DNA of 64,000 nucleotides from Prorocentrum cordatum. Lineage: Eukaryota; Sar; Dinophyceae; Prorocentrales; Prorocentraceae. Of this stretch, positions 52,366 through 63,261 are shown in pieces (positions within the stretch are counted from its first letter, which is position 1; every line of letters begins with the position of its first letter). The notes under the pieces were generated by a model, which was not told the origin of the DNA, searched no databases, and worked only from the letters and a program-made list of their open reading frames with translations. Both the position numbers and the translations under genes were made by a program. Where the stretch lies: contig CAUYUJ010003558.1 in assembly GCA_963575745.1 (NCBI GenBank), positions 669,524 through 733,523 of the forward strand. The letters run 5' to 3'.

Positions 52366-55300
52366 CGCCCGCTCCGTCGGGCACCCCTGCTGGAGCCGTT
52401 TTAGGACCCTCTCGGAGCGCTCTGAGATTGTCCTCGGGCCTCTTGGAACCATCTGCAGAACAGCCTTGGGCCTCTTTCAGCAGCCCCTGCGGCCTCTGGA
52501 GCCGGGGGCGCGGAAACTCTTCTAAAAACACAAGGAAAAGGAGCCCCGGTACCTTCATCATCATCATCATCATCATCATCAGCATCAGCATCATCATCAT
52601 CATCATTATCATCATCAGCATTATCCTCCTCCTCCTCCTCGTCCTCCTCCTCCTCCCCCTCTCCCTCCCCCTCCTCCTCCTCCGCCTCCTCCTCCTCCTG
52701 CTCCCCTCCGGGAACGCGGTGCTTTGGGTGGCGCCCTTGCCGACCGCGTTCCGGCAACACTCCTCCGGAACGCGATCGGTATCGGGGCGAATGATGCAAA
52801 ATCGCTGCTCAAGTGAGGGCTTCAGCTCCGTCGGGCACCCCTGCTGTAGCCGTTTTGGGACCCTCTTGGGGCCCTGTGAGGTTGTCCTGGGGCCAAGTGG
52901 AACCTGCGATTGGAAGTCATTCCGCGTAGGCTGCGCCCTCGAAGGATCCGGACGCGGAAACCCTGTGAAAACACATGGAGAATGATGCCAAATCGCTGCT
53001 CGAGTGAGGGCTTCAGCTCCGTCGGGCGCCCCTGCTGGAGCCGTTTTGGGACCCTCTTGGAGCGCTCTGAGATTGTCCTTGGGCCTCTTGGAACCATCTG
53101 CAGAACAGCCTTGGGCCTCTTTCAGCAGCCCCTGCGGCCTCCGGGGCCCGGGACGCGGGAACCCTGAACAAATGCAAGGAAAATGAGCCCCGGTACCGTC
53201 ATCATCATCATCATCATCAGCATCATCAGCATCATCAGCATCATCATCATCATCATCAGCATTATCCTCCTCCTCCTCCTCCTCCTCCTCCTCCCCCTCT
53301 CCCTCCTCCTCCTCCTCCTCCACCTCCTCCTCCTCCTGCCCCCCTCCGGGAACGCGGTGCTTTGGGTGGCGCGCTTGCCGACCGCGTTCCGGCAACGCTC
53401 CTCCGGAACGCGATCGGCATCGGGGCGAATGATGCAAAATCGCTGCTCAAGTGAGGGCTTCAGCTCCGTCGGGCACCCCTGCTGTAGCCGTTTTGGGACC
53501 CTCTTGGGGCCCTGTGAGGTTGTCCTGGGGCCAGGTGGAACCTGTGATTGGAACTCATTCCGCGCAGGCTGCGCCCTCGAAGGCTCCGGACGCGGAAGCC
53601 TTGTAAAACAACGCACGGAAAATGATGCAAAGTCGCTGCTCAAGTGAGGGCTTCAGCTCCGTCGGGCACCCCTGCTGGAGCCGTTTTGGAACCCTCTTGG
53701 AGCGCTCTGAGATTGTCCCTGGGCCGGGCCAGGTGGAACCTGCGATTGTAACTCATTCCGCGTAGCAGCGCCGTCGAGGGCTCCGGACGCGGAAACTTTG
53801 TAAAACCGCAAAAAAAATTATGCACAATCGCTGCTCAAGTGAGGGCTTCAGCTCCGTCGGGCACCCCTGATGAAGCCGTTTTGAGACCCTCTCGGAGCGC
53901 GCTGAGATTGTTCTTGGGCCTATTGGAACCATCTGCAGAACAGCCTTGGGCCTCTTTCAGCAGCCCCTGCGCCCTGCGGCCTCTGGGGCCGGGGGCGCGG
54001 AAACTTTGTGAAAACGCAGGGAAAAGGGACCCCGGTACCATCATCATCATCATCAGCATCAGCATCATCATCATCATCAACATCATCATCATCATCATCA
54101 TCACCATCATCATCATCCGCAGCATTATCCTCCTCCTCCTCCTCCTCCTCCTCCTCCCCCTCTCCCTCCTCCTCCTCCTCCTCCTCCTCCCCCGCCCCCT
54201 CCTCCCCCTGCTCCCCTCCGGGAGCGCGGTGCTTTGGATGGCGCGCTTGCCGACCGCGTTCCGGCAAGACTCCTCAGGAACGCGATCGGCATCGGGGCGA
54301 ATGATGCAAAATCGCTGCTCAAGTGAGGGCTTCAGCTCCGTCGGGCACCCCTGCTGTAGCCGTTTTGGGACCCTCTTGGGGCCCTGCGAGGTTGTCCTGG
54401 GGCCTGGTGGAACCTGCGATTGGAACTCATTCCGCGTAGGCTGCGCCCTCGAGGGCTCCGGACGCGGAAACCCGGTAAAAACGCGGAAAATGACGCAACA
54501 TCGCTGCTCAAGTGAGGGCTTCAGCTCCGTCGGGCACCCCTGCTGGAGCCGTTTTGGGACCCTCTCGGAGCGCTCTGAGATTGTCCTTGGGCCTATTGGA
54601 ACCATCTGCAGAACAGCCTTGGGCCTCTTTCAGCAGCCCCTGCGGCCTCCGGAGCCCGGGACGCGGAAACCTTGTAAAAACACAAGGAAAAGGGGCCCCG
54701 GTGCCAGCATCATCATCATCAGCATCAGCATCATCATCATCAACACCATCATCATCATCACCATCATCATCATCAGCATTGTCATCATCATCATCATCCT
54801 CATCATCCTCCTCCTCCCCCCCTCTCTCTCCTCCTCCTCCTCCTCCACCTCCTCCTCCTGCCCCCCTCTGGGAACGCGGCGCTGTGGATGGCGCGCTGAC
54901 CGACCGCGTTCCGGCAAGACTCCTCCGGAACGCGATCGGTATCGGGGCGGGTGGTGCAAAATCGCTGCTCGAGTGAGGGCTTCAGCTCCGTCGGGCACCC
55001 CTGCTGTAGCCGTTTTGGGACCCTCTTGGGGCCCTGTGAGGTTGTCCTGGGGCCAGGTGGAACCTGCGATTGGAACTCATTCCGCGTAGGCTGCGCCTTC
55101 GAGGGCTCCGGACGCGGAAACCTTGTAAAAACAAAAGGAAAATGATGCAAAATCGCTGCTCAAGTGAGGGCTTCAGCTCCGTCGGGCACCCCTGCTGGAG
55201 CCGTTTTGGGACCCTCTTGGAGCGCTCTGAGACTGTCCTTGGGCCGGGCCAGGTGGAACCTGTGATTGGAACTCATTCCGCGTAGGCTGCGCCCTCGAGG

Positions 55301-55605
55301 GCTCCGGGCGCGGAAACCGTGTAAAAAACACATGGACAATGATGCAAAATCGCTGCTCAAGTGAAGGCTTCAGCTCCGTCGGGCACCCCTGCTGGAGCCG
55401 TTTTGGGACCCTCTTGGAGCGCGCTGAGATTGTCCTTGGGCCTCTTGCAACCATCTGCAGAACAGCCGTGGGCCTCTTTCAGCAGCCCCTGCGGCCTCCG
55501 GAGCCCGGGACGCGGAAACCTTGTAAAAACAGAAAGAAAATGAGCCCCGGTACCCCCATGGAGGGTCGGGGCGCCTTTTTTCGGGGCCCGGGCCTGCTCC
55601 CCCGG
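52340..55605 (+). repeat. Composite higher-order repeat (A ~190 bp and B ~460 bp units)
   Basis: Every unit starts TCGCTGCTCAAGTGAGGGCT, TCAGCTCCGTCGGGCACCCC, TGCTGGAGCCGTTTTGGGAC. A units end in TGGAACTCATTCCGCGTAGG and a GACGCGGAAACCTTGTAAAA phrase. B units continue through CCATCTGCAGAACAGCCTTG and CAGCAGCCCCTGCGGCCTC, an ATC microsatellite, a CTC microsatellite and the alternative-hairpin module. Order: B 52,340, A 52,796, B 52,986, A 53,431, A 53,627, B 53,818, A 54,301, B 54,492, A 54,951, A 55,143, B 55,341 (truncated). Confidence 0.92.
52708..52774. other. Three-arm alternative hairpin module in B unit 1
   Basis: Arm a CCGGGAACGCGGT (52,708-52,720), arm b ACCGCGTTCCGG (52,743-52,754), arm c CCGGAACGCG (52,765-52,774). 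b can pair with a or with c, not both. Repeated at about 53,346-53,413, 54,222-54,285 and 54,868-54,931 with point changes. Confidence 0.75.
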
Positions 55606-55609
55606 GATA

Positions 55610-55651
<42 letters not shown>

Positions 55652-55670
55652 TATATATACACACACATAC
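55606..55670. repeat. (TA)n and (CA)n microsatellite
   Basis: ATATAT from 55,607 to 55,640, then ACACAC and ATACAC to 55,668; truncates the last B unit. Confidence 0.95.
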
Positions 55671-55744
55671 CGGACACCGTCGGGCGGCGTCAGAGTGCTT
55701 GCTTCGGGACGCCTGAGCCCCCACGGGCGAGAGCAGTAACACCT

Positions 55745-56115
55745 CTCAGTTCAATGAATTGGGCGCGTCTGGGGCCTGTTGGGGGCCCTGGTGGGAGCTT
55801 CTTGGGGACCTGCTGGGGGCCTCTTGAAGGCTTCACGGGCTCTCTTGGGGCGCTCTTGGCCAATATGACACCGCCCGACGCCGTCGGAGTCGTTGTTTTG
55901 GGCCGTCTGAGGGGCCTTCGGGCCGTCTCGGGACCTTGTTGGGGCCGTCTTGGAGGGAGTCTTGGACGCTCTTGGGGCCTCTTGGTGGTCTTTAAGGGGC
56001 TTCCTGGCAATCTCGGTGCCTTTTTGGGGCCGTCTTGGAGTGGATCTTGGGCTCTCCTGGAGCCTCTCAGGCGCCTATCAGGGGCCTCTTGGGAGCTTCT
56101 TGGGCCGTCTAAAGC
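55745..56115 (-). repeat. CTTGGGGCC minisatellite, reverse orientation
   Basis: TTGGGGGCCCTGGTGGGAGC, CTCTTGGGGCCTCTTGGTGG and similar units, opposite in orientation to 41.7-52.1 kb. 56,115-56,925 has no recognisable gene. Confidence 0.8.
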
Positions 56116-56924
56116 GCTCTGACACCGAAAAGGCGTGCGCGTCAAAAGTGTACTACGAGTGCCCACGAAAAGCCCATGAATCTTGACTCCTGACGGCTGA
56201 TTGTGCTCCCTCATAGAGGGCCTCTGGGGCAGGCGTGCGGCCGTTTTGGACGTCTTGGAACGCTGTTCGGCTCTGTCGTGGTGCATCTTGGCGCCCCCTC
56301 ATGGGGCCACCTGCGCCTCCGAGGGGCCATCTGCCAACGCGACGGGGCCTTGTGTGGGCCTCGTGGGACTCGAAGAGGACCGACACGCCCACGGGACAGG
56401 GGGAGGCGAGTCTGCGGGCCACCGGGGAGGGCCGGCAGCACAGATATGTATATGAGGCATCGTTCCATGTCAAGCGGATATCTTCAAGGGGGGACAACTA
56501 AACTGGATCTGGGGGGGGTCATCATCTTTCAATAAGTTCTGGACATCAGACACACTGTGCAAGATACTAGAGCGGTTTATGCGCTGGGATATCCGTATCC
56601 AACACTACTCCGATCAAGTGAAGCACAGCTGAGAAACATCATATTCCACATACGTGGCCTACGACACATCGGGACTAGCTGGCATCGATCGAGCTAGCTT
56701 CGCGGGATGCAGGTCCAAAGATCGCCAGCTTGGCCGCTAGCTTGGCACATCCACAAATACACAGACATATCTCAATCTCAGCCCATAGGGACGTGGGGCT
56801 TCGGGGACAACGGGAACACTTTTTCAGGAGGGACGAACATTGGCGTTGTAGGTGGGGGGCGGGGGGGCATAACGTGACGCCCCCACCCTCCGCCGTGTGG
56901 CGCCGGCACCACAGCGCATGTACG

Positions 56925-57145
56925 GACCACGACATGCACCACTGTGTGCTCTACAGTATGCACCGCCGCAGCCACGTGCACCACAGCGCCTGTGTAAACC
57001 ACAGTCCCTGCGTGCACCAGTGCTTGCGTGCACCACAGCGCCTGCGTGCACTACATCAGCCGCGTTCACTGGAGCGTCTGCGTACACCGCAGTGTCTGCG
57101 TGCACCACAGCGCCCGTGTGCACCACAACGCCTGCGTTGATTACA
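56925..57145 (+). repeat. GTGCACCACAGCGCCTGC ~24-bp repeat
   Basis: About eight units of GTGCACCACAGCGCCTGCGT with variation; reappears briefly at 57,300 and 57,580. A looser relative, GCGAGCGCCACAGTAGCC, lies at 58,205-58,310. Confidence 0.8.
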
Positions 57146-57720
57146 CTTCTGTTGTAGACTTGTGCTCTGGGAGAAGTCTGGGCGCGCATCAGCCCGAAGG
57201 AGGAGGCGGGCAACAGTGGTGCCTACAAGCGCGCACGCTACTGGTGAACAGTTGTGAGATCACGACGATACTTCTGTCGGCACACCGGTAGCTCGCGAGC
57301 ACCACAGCGCGCCTGTGATCAGCCGAGTGCACTTGCGACGACCACACGGCGGGATGGCGCAAGCATCTTGAATACAGGCTCTGCTGGCCGCGCTGTTCTT
57401 TGATGGGGTCCTGAGGGATGGGGACCTGAAGATAGGAAGGGGTCCAAGAGTGGATTGTCGTTGTTCGAAGCACCCCGTCCTTAGGGCCCCACCCCTCAGG
57501 ACCAAATCTTTGAACCACCGATGCCCTCAACGCTTCAGGACCTCTGAGCCTCAGGCCTGGCACACCGCAATTCCTGCGTGCACCACAGCGCTTGTGTACA
57601 CTACCACGCATGCGTTGATTACACTTCTGCTGCAGTTGCGACGAACGCATGGCGGAATGGCGCAGGCTTCTTGAATGAACGCCCCGCTGGCCACGCTGCA
57701 AGCCCCGAGCCTGGAAACTC
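57125..57720. repeat. Segmental duplication around GTTGATTACACTTCTG
   Basis: GCGTTGATTACACTTCTG occurs at 57,132 and 57,611. GCGACGACCACACGGCGGGA (57,332) and a TGGCGCAAGCATCTTGAAT phrase match GCGACGAACGCATGGCGGAA (57,637) and TGGCGCAGGCTTCTTGAAT, the second copy with an internal deletion. Confidence 0.7.
57395..57463 (+). repeat. 69-bp dispersed repeat, copy 1
   Basis: GTTCTTTGATGGGGTCCTGA through AGAGTGGATTGTCGTTG; about 62 of 69 positions match 59,013-59,081 without gaps. 57,720-59,010 otherwise holds no recognisable gene; 58,375-58,440 is G-rich. Confidence 0.85.
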
Positions 57721-59012
57721 GATCCTGCGACAACTTTCCAGTCAAGAACTCCCTTGACCCTTGACCTCAGCCCAGGGCCAACCCTGGCCAGTCTTCCGAG
57801 CTGTGCACGGCCGCGGCGACGAGGACATCCAGAACCGCCCGAGAGCCACCGCAATGACGACGACAACGACGACGATGGGAAGGGGAGGAGGAATGGCCCA
57901 CGACTTGTCATATCAGATCACAAACACAAGGAGCCGCGACGTCGATTATGGCCACTAACGCCCACCCCGGCCCCCTCCACCCTCCCTCCTCCTACTCCTA
58001 CTTCTGCTACCACTGCCACCGAGACTGCTGTTGCCATCGCCACTGTTTTCTGCCACCAATACCACGCCTGCAGCTGTTGCCACCCTGCCAACACCAGAAT
58101 ACCGCATGAACTCCGGCACGAGTGCGCAAAAACACGCCGGAACCTGCAAGTGCGACAATAGCCTTTGAGCGCAGCACTATGTCAGCGAGCAGGGGCACTG
58201 AGCTTGTGAACGCCACACGAGTCCGTGAACGCTACAGTTGCCTGCGAGCGCCACAGTAGCCCGCAATCGCCACCATAGCAAATAGCCTGCGAGCGCCACA
58301 AATGGCCTGCAGTGGAAACGCAGGCACTGCGCCGGCCCCCTGCTGCAAGACTGTGCTGCACGCGCGCGCTGCAGCAGTGCCGGGGGCGCAACGGGGAGTT
58401 GGGGGGTGCGTTGCGTTATGGGGGGTGGGAGGGTGGGGCACAACGCGCGTCATGGCCCCGTGGGTTAAGAAGCACTTTGAACCTTGCAGGCCGAGACGCA
58501 AGGCAGACCTTAAACCACGCACTCAAAAGCCATACGGCAACTAAGGCGCGTGAAGAAAACCAAACTCCAGCAGCAACAAACGGACATCCGTGAAGCGCTG
58601 CGCTGGTTGGTAGAGGATATAAGCACGGAGATGCTGTAGCATTCGAGATCGGTCCTGCCAACACTGCCCATGTCCCGTGACCGAATGTTCACGTGATTGC
58701 CCGATCGATCGACTGACACCACTGGCTGCCGTGCGTCCTGGTCTCCCTGAGGCAAAATTCGCGTGGAAAACATATTCCCACGCGGGGCGCCGGCAGTAGG
58801 CGCAAATAGTGCACGTGGGGTGAGCCGACGTGATCAAACTGACCCAAGGGGTTGGCGCGAACAGGAGCAAGAGATCAACAACCCTGCCAAACTGAAACAA
58901 AAAATGGCCCGGTGTGGCCTGGCCGCGCCGACGCATCCGCGGTCTGAGCGCACACTGGCTCTCAGAAGCCCGGCCTAATCATGACGCCTCGCGGAGGGGT
59001 TTACCCACGGTG

Positions 59013-59081
59013 GTTCTTTGATGGGGTTGTGAGGGTTGGGGACTTAAGGATAGGAAGGGGTCCACGAGTGGATTGTCGTTG
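59013..59081 (+). repeat. 69-bp dispersed repeat, copy 2
   Basis: Same 69-bp sequence as 57,395-57,463, ending ~120 bp downstream of the CCCH gene stop codon. Confidence 0.85.
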
Positions 59082-59198
59082 AGCTTCAAGCCTGCCTGGT
59101 ACTGCGCGTCTGGGCTACGCCCATTTCCGGGCCTGCTGGAGCTGTTTGACCAAACGCTGCTGGGAACAGAAGGAATACTACGGAGCAGCCGGCCAAAC

Positions 59199-60749
59199 TC
59201 AAGCGTCCCCTGGGAACCCTGGCTCGAAGTCCACCTGGAAGCCCGCCTCGCGCAACTCCAGAATCAGCGCGTCGAACACGGCCGTCTCGCGTGAACTTTG
59301 CGCCCCCATCTTCCTTCGCAGCACCATCAGCAGCGACCGCATGGGCACAGCCCGAAGAGCTTTTTCCAAAGACCGCAGCTCCCGAGCCTTGAACTGGCTG
59401 CCAGCGTCGACGGGGACCTCGCCTGGCCCAGCGCACTGCTGGCCAGCCAGCAACTGGAGCGCGTCTGTGGCCAAGCGCAGCATGACCATTTTCCTCTCGA
59501 GGATGGGCAGCAGGATGCCGAAGCAATCGGCCGCTGTCGACGTCTCTAAAAACTTCCTCTGCGACTTCCCGAGGTGCACGGGCCGAGTCGAGTGCGGGCA
59601 GTGGCAGAACCTGCACGCGTCGCCGTTCGCGCACCGGCCCTCCATGAAATACAAGCACGTCCGGAAGCACATCTCGGGGTGGCCCAGGCTCCCGGGATTG
59701 GAAGGGTGGCTGCACTCGGCGCTGGAGGCGAGCCTGGCCTGCCACCGACCGCGGTGGCTCGCCAGAGCGCCGTCGCCGCCACCGCCTGTCGCGTAGTCCT
59801 GCATGCTGGCCGCGCAACGGCTGGACTGGTACACGGACGCGCCGGTCGTCTGCGGCAGGGTGCCCAGCTTCGCCCTCGGAAGCACGTCTGCGGCCAATGC
59901 GTTCGTCTTCGTAGAAGGTACTTCCTTGGGGTCGTCCACGTAAGCAACGGCGTGCTTGACGTGCGCGTTAGTCGTGCTCCTCAAGGCCCGCATCGTCGCG
60001 AAGTACATCTCTGGCATCGACAATTTCGCGATCTGAGACTCAGCGTCTTTCAGGGCCTGGTGGCTGAAACCCGCGTCTTCTGGCAAGCTCCGCGAGACGC
60101 GGTCGTAACAACTAGCCGCCTCGCGCTGGAAATCATGCATGGCCTGGTCAACCGCCTCGCAGGTGATCTGCTCGAATTTCTCTGGGAGGTTACACAGCTG
60201 CGTCATCACTTCTTGACTCTCAGGGGCACGGCCCTTGAACGTCTGCATGATGGCGCTCAGCTTCACCTGCATCGCCTCGTTCGCCTCCTCTATCTTCGAG
60301 ACGAAGGAGCTCCTGATGATCTCTGGAATCTTGTCCAGCTGATCGATGGCCTCATCGACGACGTCGTCGCCCACGCCGCTGCGGCGGATGACCCGCTGCA
60401 CCAAGAACAGGTCGATCTTCACGCTGCCGGCGAGGCCTTTGGCCTTGGTCTGCACCGCGCTGCTCAACTGCTCAGGCAGGAGGTGGATGGCATCTACGGC
60501 TGCAGACATGCCCCGCCTCTCGACCCTGTTCCTCCTCGTCTTCCGGCTGTTCGCGGCCCAGACCCCTTCCATGTGTTTCGACAGCGCATCATCGACCATG
60601 CGATCGGCGTCGAAGAGCACACTGCGAAGAGGAGACGACTCGCTGCAGAGCTCGCTGGAGGGCCGAGGACTGAGCGAGCCCTGGCACTCTTCGCCCCCCG
60701 CCTCGATGAACGCGGCGTTCCACATCACCCTCTCGTGGCCGACAGCCAT
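59199..60749 (-). CDS. CCCH-type zinc-finger protein, 516 aa
   Basis: An uninterrupted frame with balanced composition, the only apparently intact protein gene here. One CCCH finger, CLYFMEGRCANGDACRFCH (C-x7-C-x5-C-x3-H; C365, C373, C379, H383), lies after a long helical region (VVDEAIDQLDKIPEIIRSSF, SKIEEANEAMQVKLSAIMQ, FDRV-like DFQREAASCYDRVSR) and before a second helical region (FGILLPILERKMVMLRLA, ARELRSLEKALRAVP). CCCH fingers usually bind single-stranded RNA and act in mRNA processing, stability or translation; the target is unknown. ATG at 60,749 (MAVGHERVMWNAAF) is chosen because the upstream frame enters an AGG microsatellite encoding poly-Pro and poly-Leu. Acceptor-like AGs upstream (GCGCAG near 60,806) mean an earlier exon is possible. 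It ends GFPGDA and TGA. Confidence 0.82.
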   Translation of the reverse strand: MAVGHERVMWNAAFIEAGGEECQGSLSPRPSSELCSESSPLRSVLFDADRMVDDALSKHMEGVWAANSRKTRRNRVERRGMSAAVDAIHLLPEQLSSAVQTKAKGLAGSVKIDLFLVQRVIRRSGVGDDVVDEAIDQLDKIPEIIRSSFVSKIEEANEAMQVKLSAIMQTFKGRAPESQEVMTQLCNLPEKFEQITCEAVDQAMHDFQREAASCYDRVSRSLPEDAGFSHQALKDAESQIAKLSMPEMYFATMRALRSTTNAHVKHAVAYVDDPKEVPSTKTNALAADVLPRAKLGTLPQTTGASVYQSSRCAASMQDYATGGGGDGALASHRGRWQARLASSAECSHPSNPGSLGHPEMCFRTCLYFMEGRCANGDACRFCHCPHSTRPVHLGKSQRKFLETSTAADCFGILLPILERKMVMLRLATDALQLLAGQQCAGPGEVPVDAGSQFKARELRSLEKALRAVPMRSLLMVLRRKMGAQSSRETAVFDALILELREAGFQVDFEPGFPGDA

Positions 60750-60849
60750 CCCAGACTCGGACGCCCACGCGACGCACCCCCGAAGCAGAAGCGGAGCCCA
60801 GCCCTGCGCCAGAAAGGCTGCAGGGGCGGGAGTGGGGAGGTCGTGGCGG

Positions 60850-60975
60850 AGGACGAGGAGGAGGAGGAGGAGGAGGAGGAGGAGGAGAAGGAGGGGAACG
60901 AGGAATGAGGAGGAGAAGGGGAGGAGGAGGAAAACAAGGGGAGGAGGAGGAGGAGGAGGAGGAGGAGGAGGAGAT
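60850..60975 (+). repeat. (AGG)n microsatellites
   Basis: Two AGG runs (60,855-60,895 and 60,940-60,973) separated by AGGAGAAGGGG sequence, between the CCCH start codon and the LINE 3' end. Confidence 0.95.
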
Positions 60976-61062
60976 AGCACTCAGTGAGGGTGCTCGTCTT
61001 CCTGAGCACCGCCTACCTTTACCCTGAGGTAGGAAAATGACTCACAACTAGACGGTATCTTT

Positions 61063-61793
61063 TTATAAGATGCGACGAGCGTTGGCCGAGCAGGCCGCAA
61101 TGGTCCTGAAACGGGCCCGAAAGGAACGACTCGCACGAGACGAATCCGGCAACCCTCTTACATGGGGCAGGCTAAAAGTGGACAAGGTCAGATCTAGGGA
61201 AATGGCAATATAACAAACAGCAGTATTGGACAGGGAGAGGGGGATGCCAAACAGCCAGGCACTAACATCACCAGTGGCCCAAGATTGGGGGAGATGGGGC
61301 AGAAGGGCACTCACGGCAGGTTGAAAAGCAGGGCAACGAAGATAACGACGAGGGGTGTCACCTCCGAGTGCACAGCAACCGAAGAAACAACTTTGGGTAC
61401 TTGATCTATACCTGGACGTCGTACTCCAGCAATTGCATATAGTCTTGAATACGGAAGCGAGGATGAAAAGGGGGGTTGAAGACGACCGACGACACACATA
61501 CATCTCACCTGTCGGTCCAGGGCTTTGCTTTTCAGGCCATGGAGAAGGGGATCAGAGGGCATATCAGGGATCGCGGTGCGCTCCGCCCACACCTTCTCGA
61601 GATATGCAAGGATAGAATTCTTGAATAGTGGCTGCTCCTTGTACGCTACCACCCAGCTATCCCCCTCCAGAATCTCCTCCACCGCCCTCCGATTCCTGTC
61701 AAAGGCAGAGCACTTGCAGCAAACACGGTAGGCCGACGCCTTGCAGAAGAGAGCGAGGTGGCGTATCTGCTGCGAGAAGCCAAAGTCAATCAA
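61063..61793 (-). pseudogene. LINE C-terminal region
   Basis: Following the TAG the same frame continues ILIDFGFSQQIRHLALFCKA and EEILEGDSWVVAYKEQPLFK, LAYLEKVWAERTAIPDM; near 61.45 kb it shifts to RRYLRCPAFQPAVSALLPHL, SLDLTLSTFSLPHVRG and FRARFRTIAACSANARRIL with a stop at 61,063. RYLRCPAF resembles the C-terminal cysteine/histidine segment of such LINEs (usually a CCHC-like arrangement), here incomplete. Confidence 0.65.
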
Positions 61794-61796
61794 AAT

Positions 61797-63249
61797 CTAC
61801 ATAAGGCGACGAGGAATCGCATTGTTCGGCCCACTCGTCAGACGAGAAATAGCTTTGGCTTCTGCACGTAACAGCTCCTTGGTCGGAGGAAACACTTGGG
61901 CTACATAGCCGCATACTGAGAAACAATACATGTTATAGGCTTCGATGTTCTGACAAAAAGATAAACTCAGCGTCTTGAAGTGCACACTTCGCTTTCTCAG
62001 AGAGCCAATCGGCCCAATCGAAGACTTGCCCCGAGATCCCACTCCAAGAACCATGCCAAGGTATTTCGCACAATCAGAAATCTTAAAGGTACGAACCCGA
62101 AGCCCCCAAGCCTTGAACGTAGCTTTAACCGAATCTAAGTCGAACTTGCGGGGGATGGTGATTTGGGTCTTGGCGGGGTGCATGAGAAACCCCGTGCTCT
62201 GTGGCTGGTTCAGCAGGCCACGGACCACCCTGGGTAAATATTCGAACATATTGACGGCCATCAGCGCAAGGTCGTCAGCGAAGCCGTGCGGGGAGAAGGC
62301 CGGGTCACATTGGGAGCCCGAGAAACTATGGAGGCACCTCAGGACCGAATCGAAGCAGACCGCAAACAGAGCCCCTGACATTGGGCACCCATGTTTGACA
62401 CCGCGTTACACCTGGAACGAACAGCCCGTCGCACCTCTGAAGTTCAGATACGTCGTGACATTCGCATAAAGAGTCATGATAGCGCGGCTGTACCAATCAG
62501 GAACCTCAGTCTTCTCTAGCCTATGCTGGATCCACTGAAACTGGAGACTGGGGAAATCAGTTTTAATATCAGAGCAGCAGGCTCCACGCTCCCGCTCATA
62601 TTCCATATCATTGAAAATGGCCATGGAGGACTCTATGTCAATGATGTGCTCCAACCCTTGGCGCCCTGGGGCAAAACCCTTCTGGATTCCACAACGCAGG
62701 TAGGAGGGGGCCTGGGAGAGAGGGGGAGATGAGGCGGGAAGCAGTGAGCTTGTTGTCCGTGTTACTGAGAGTGAGAGGGCGGATAGAGGCAGGGTCCAAA
62801 GTTTGCCCTCGCTGGGAGGGGTCAGCGTCTCCCTTCGGGAGGAGCGCCGCCAAGCCTTCGTTGAAAGACTCGTGGACCACGCCGCCAGAGATCGCGCGCT
62901 GATATAGCCCATACAGAGCGGCGGAAAAGACAGGGCCTCCAGCCTTCCAAGCACCATAGCTAATACCGTCTGGGCCAGGGGCTGATTCGCGAGACCGACG
63001 GAGTAATTCCTGAACTTGTCCTTCTGAAATTTCCCAAGACGTGCCAGAGCTCACAGTTTGGATGTGCGGATCGAGGAGCTTGGAATGCTCGGGGTCCACA
63101 TGCCTACGCTTGGCGATGCCCCCCCAATAACCAGCCAGCGCCATGGCGGAGTCCCCGTGAGTACCATGGGGGTTCCCATGTGGGCCAGTGACGCTGCGCG
63201 GGAAGATCTTCCTGTCGAACGGGGCCCAGGCGGCAGCGAGCTCGCGCAA
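61797..63249 (-). pseudogene. LINE reverse transcriptase with intact FADD motif, one frameshift and one internal stop
   Basis: SESAPGPDGISYGAWKAGG (fingers) and SIRPLTLSNTDNKL lie in the first frame; near 62.73 kb the frame shifts and continues QKGFAPGRQGLEHIIDIESS, SDIKTDFPSLQFQWIQ (motif A), YANVTTYLNFRGATGCSFQV, then in-frame TAA at 62,406-62,408, then RGVKHGCPMSGALFAVCFDS (motif B) and HGFADDLALMAVNMF (motif C, both Asp present, 62,271-62,282). It continues through LMHPAKTQITIP and SDCAKYLGMVLGVGSRG to a TAG after AIPRRLM. All catalytic motifs are readable, but it could not be translated as one protein. Confidence 0.9.
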
Positions 63250-63261
63250 GCGAGGAATACG

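Noticed and set aside
60750-60980. N-terminal extension of the CCCH protein (poly-Pro, poly-Leu)
   Set aside because: Encoded by the AGG microsatellite; composition changes abruptly at the ATG at 60,749, so the extension is treated as untranslated or intronic.
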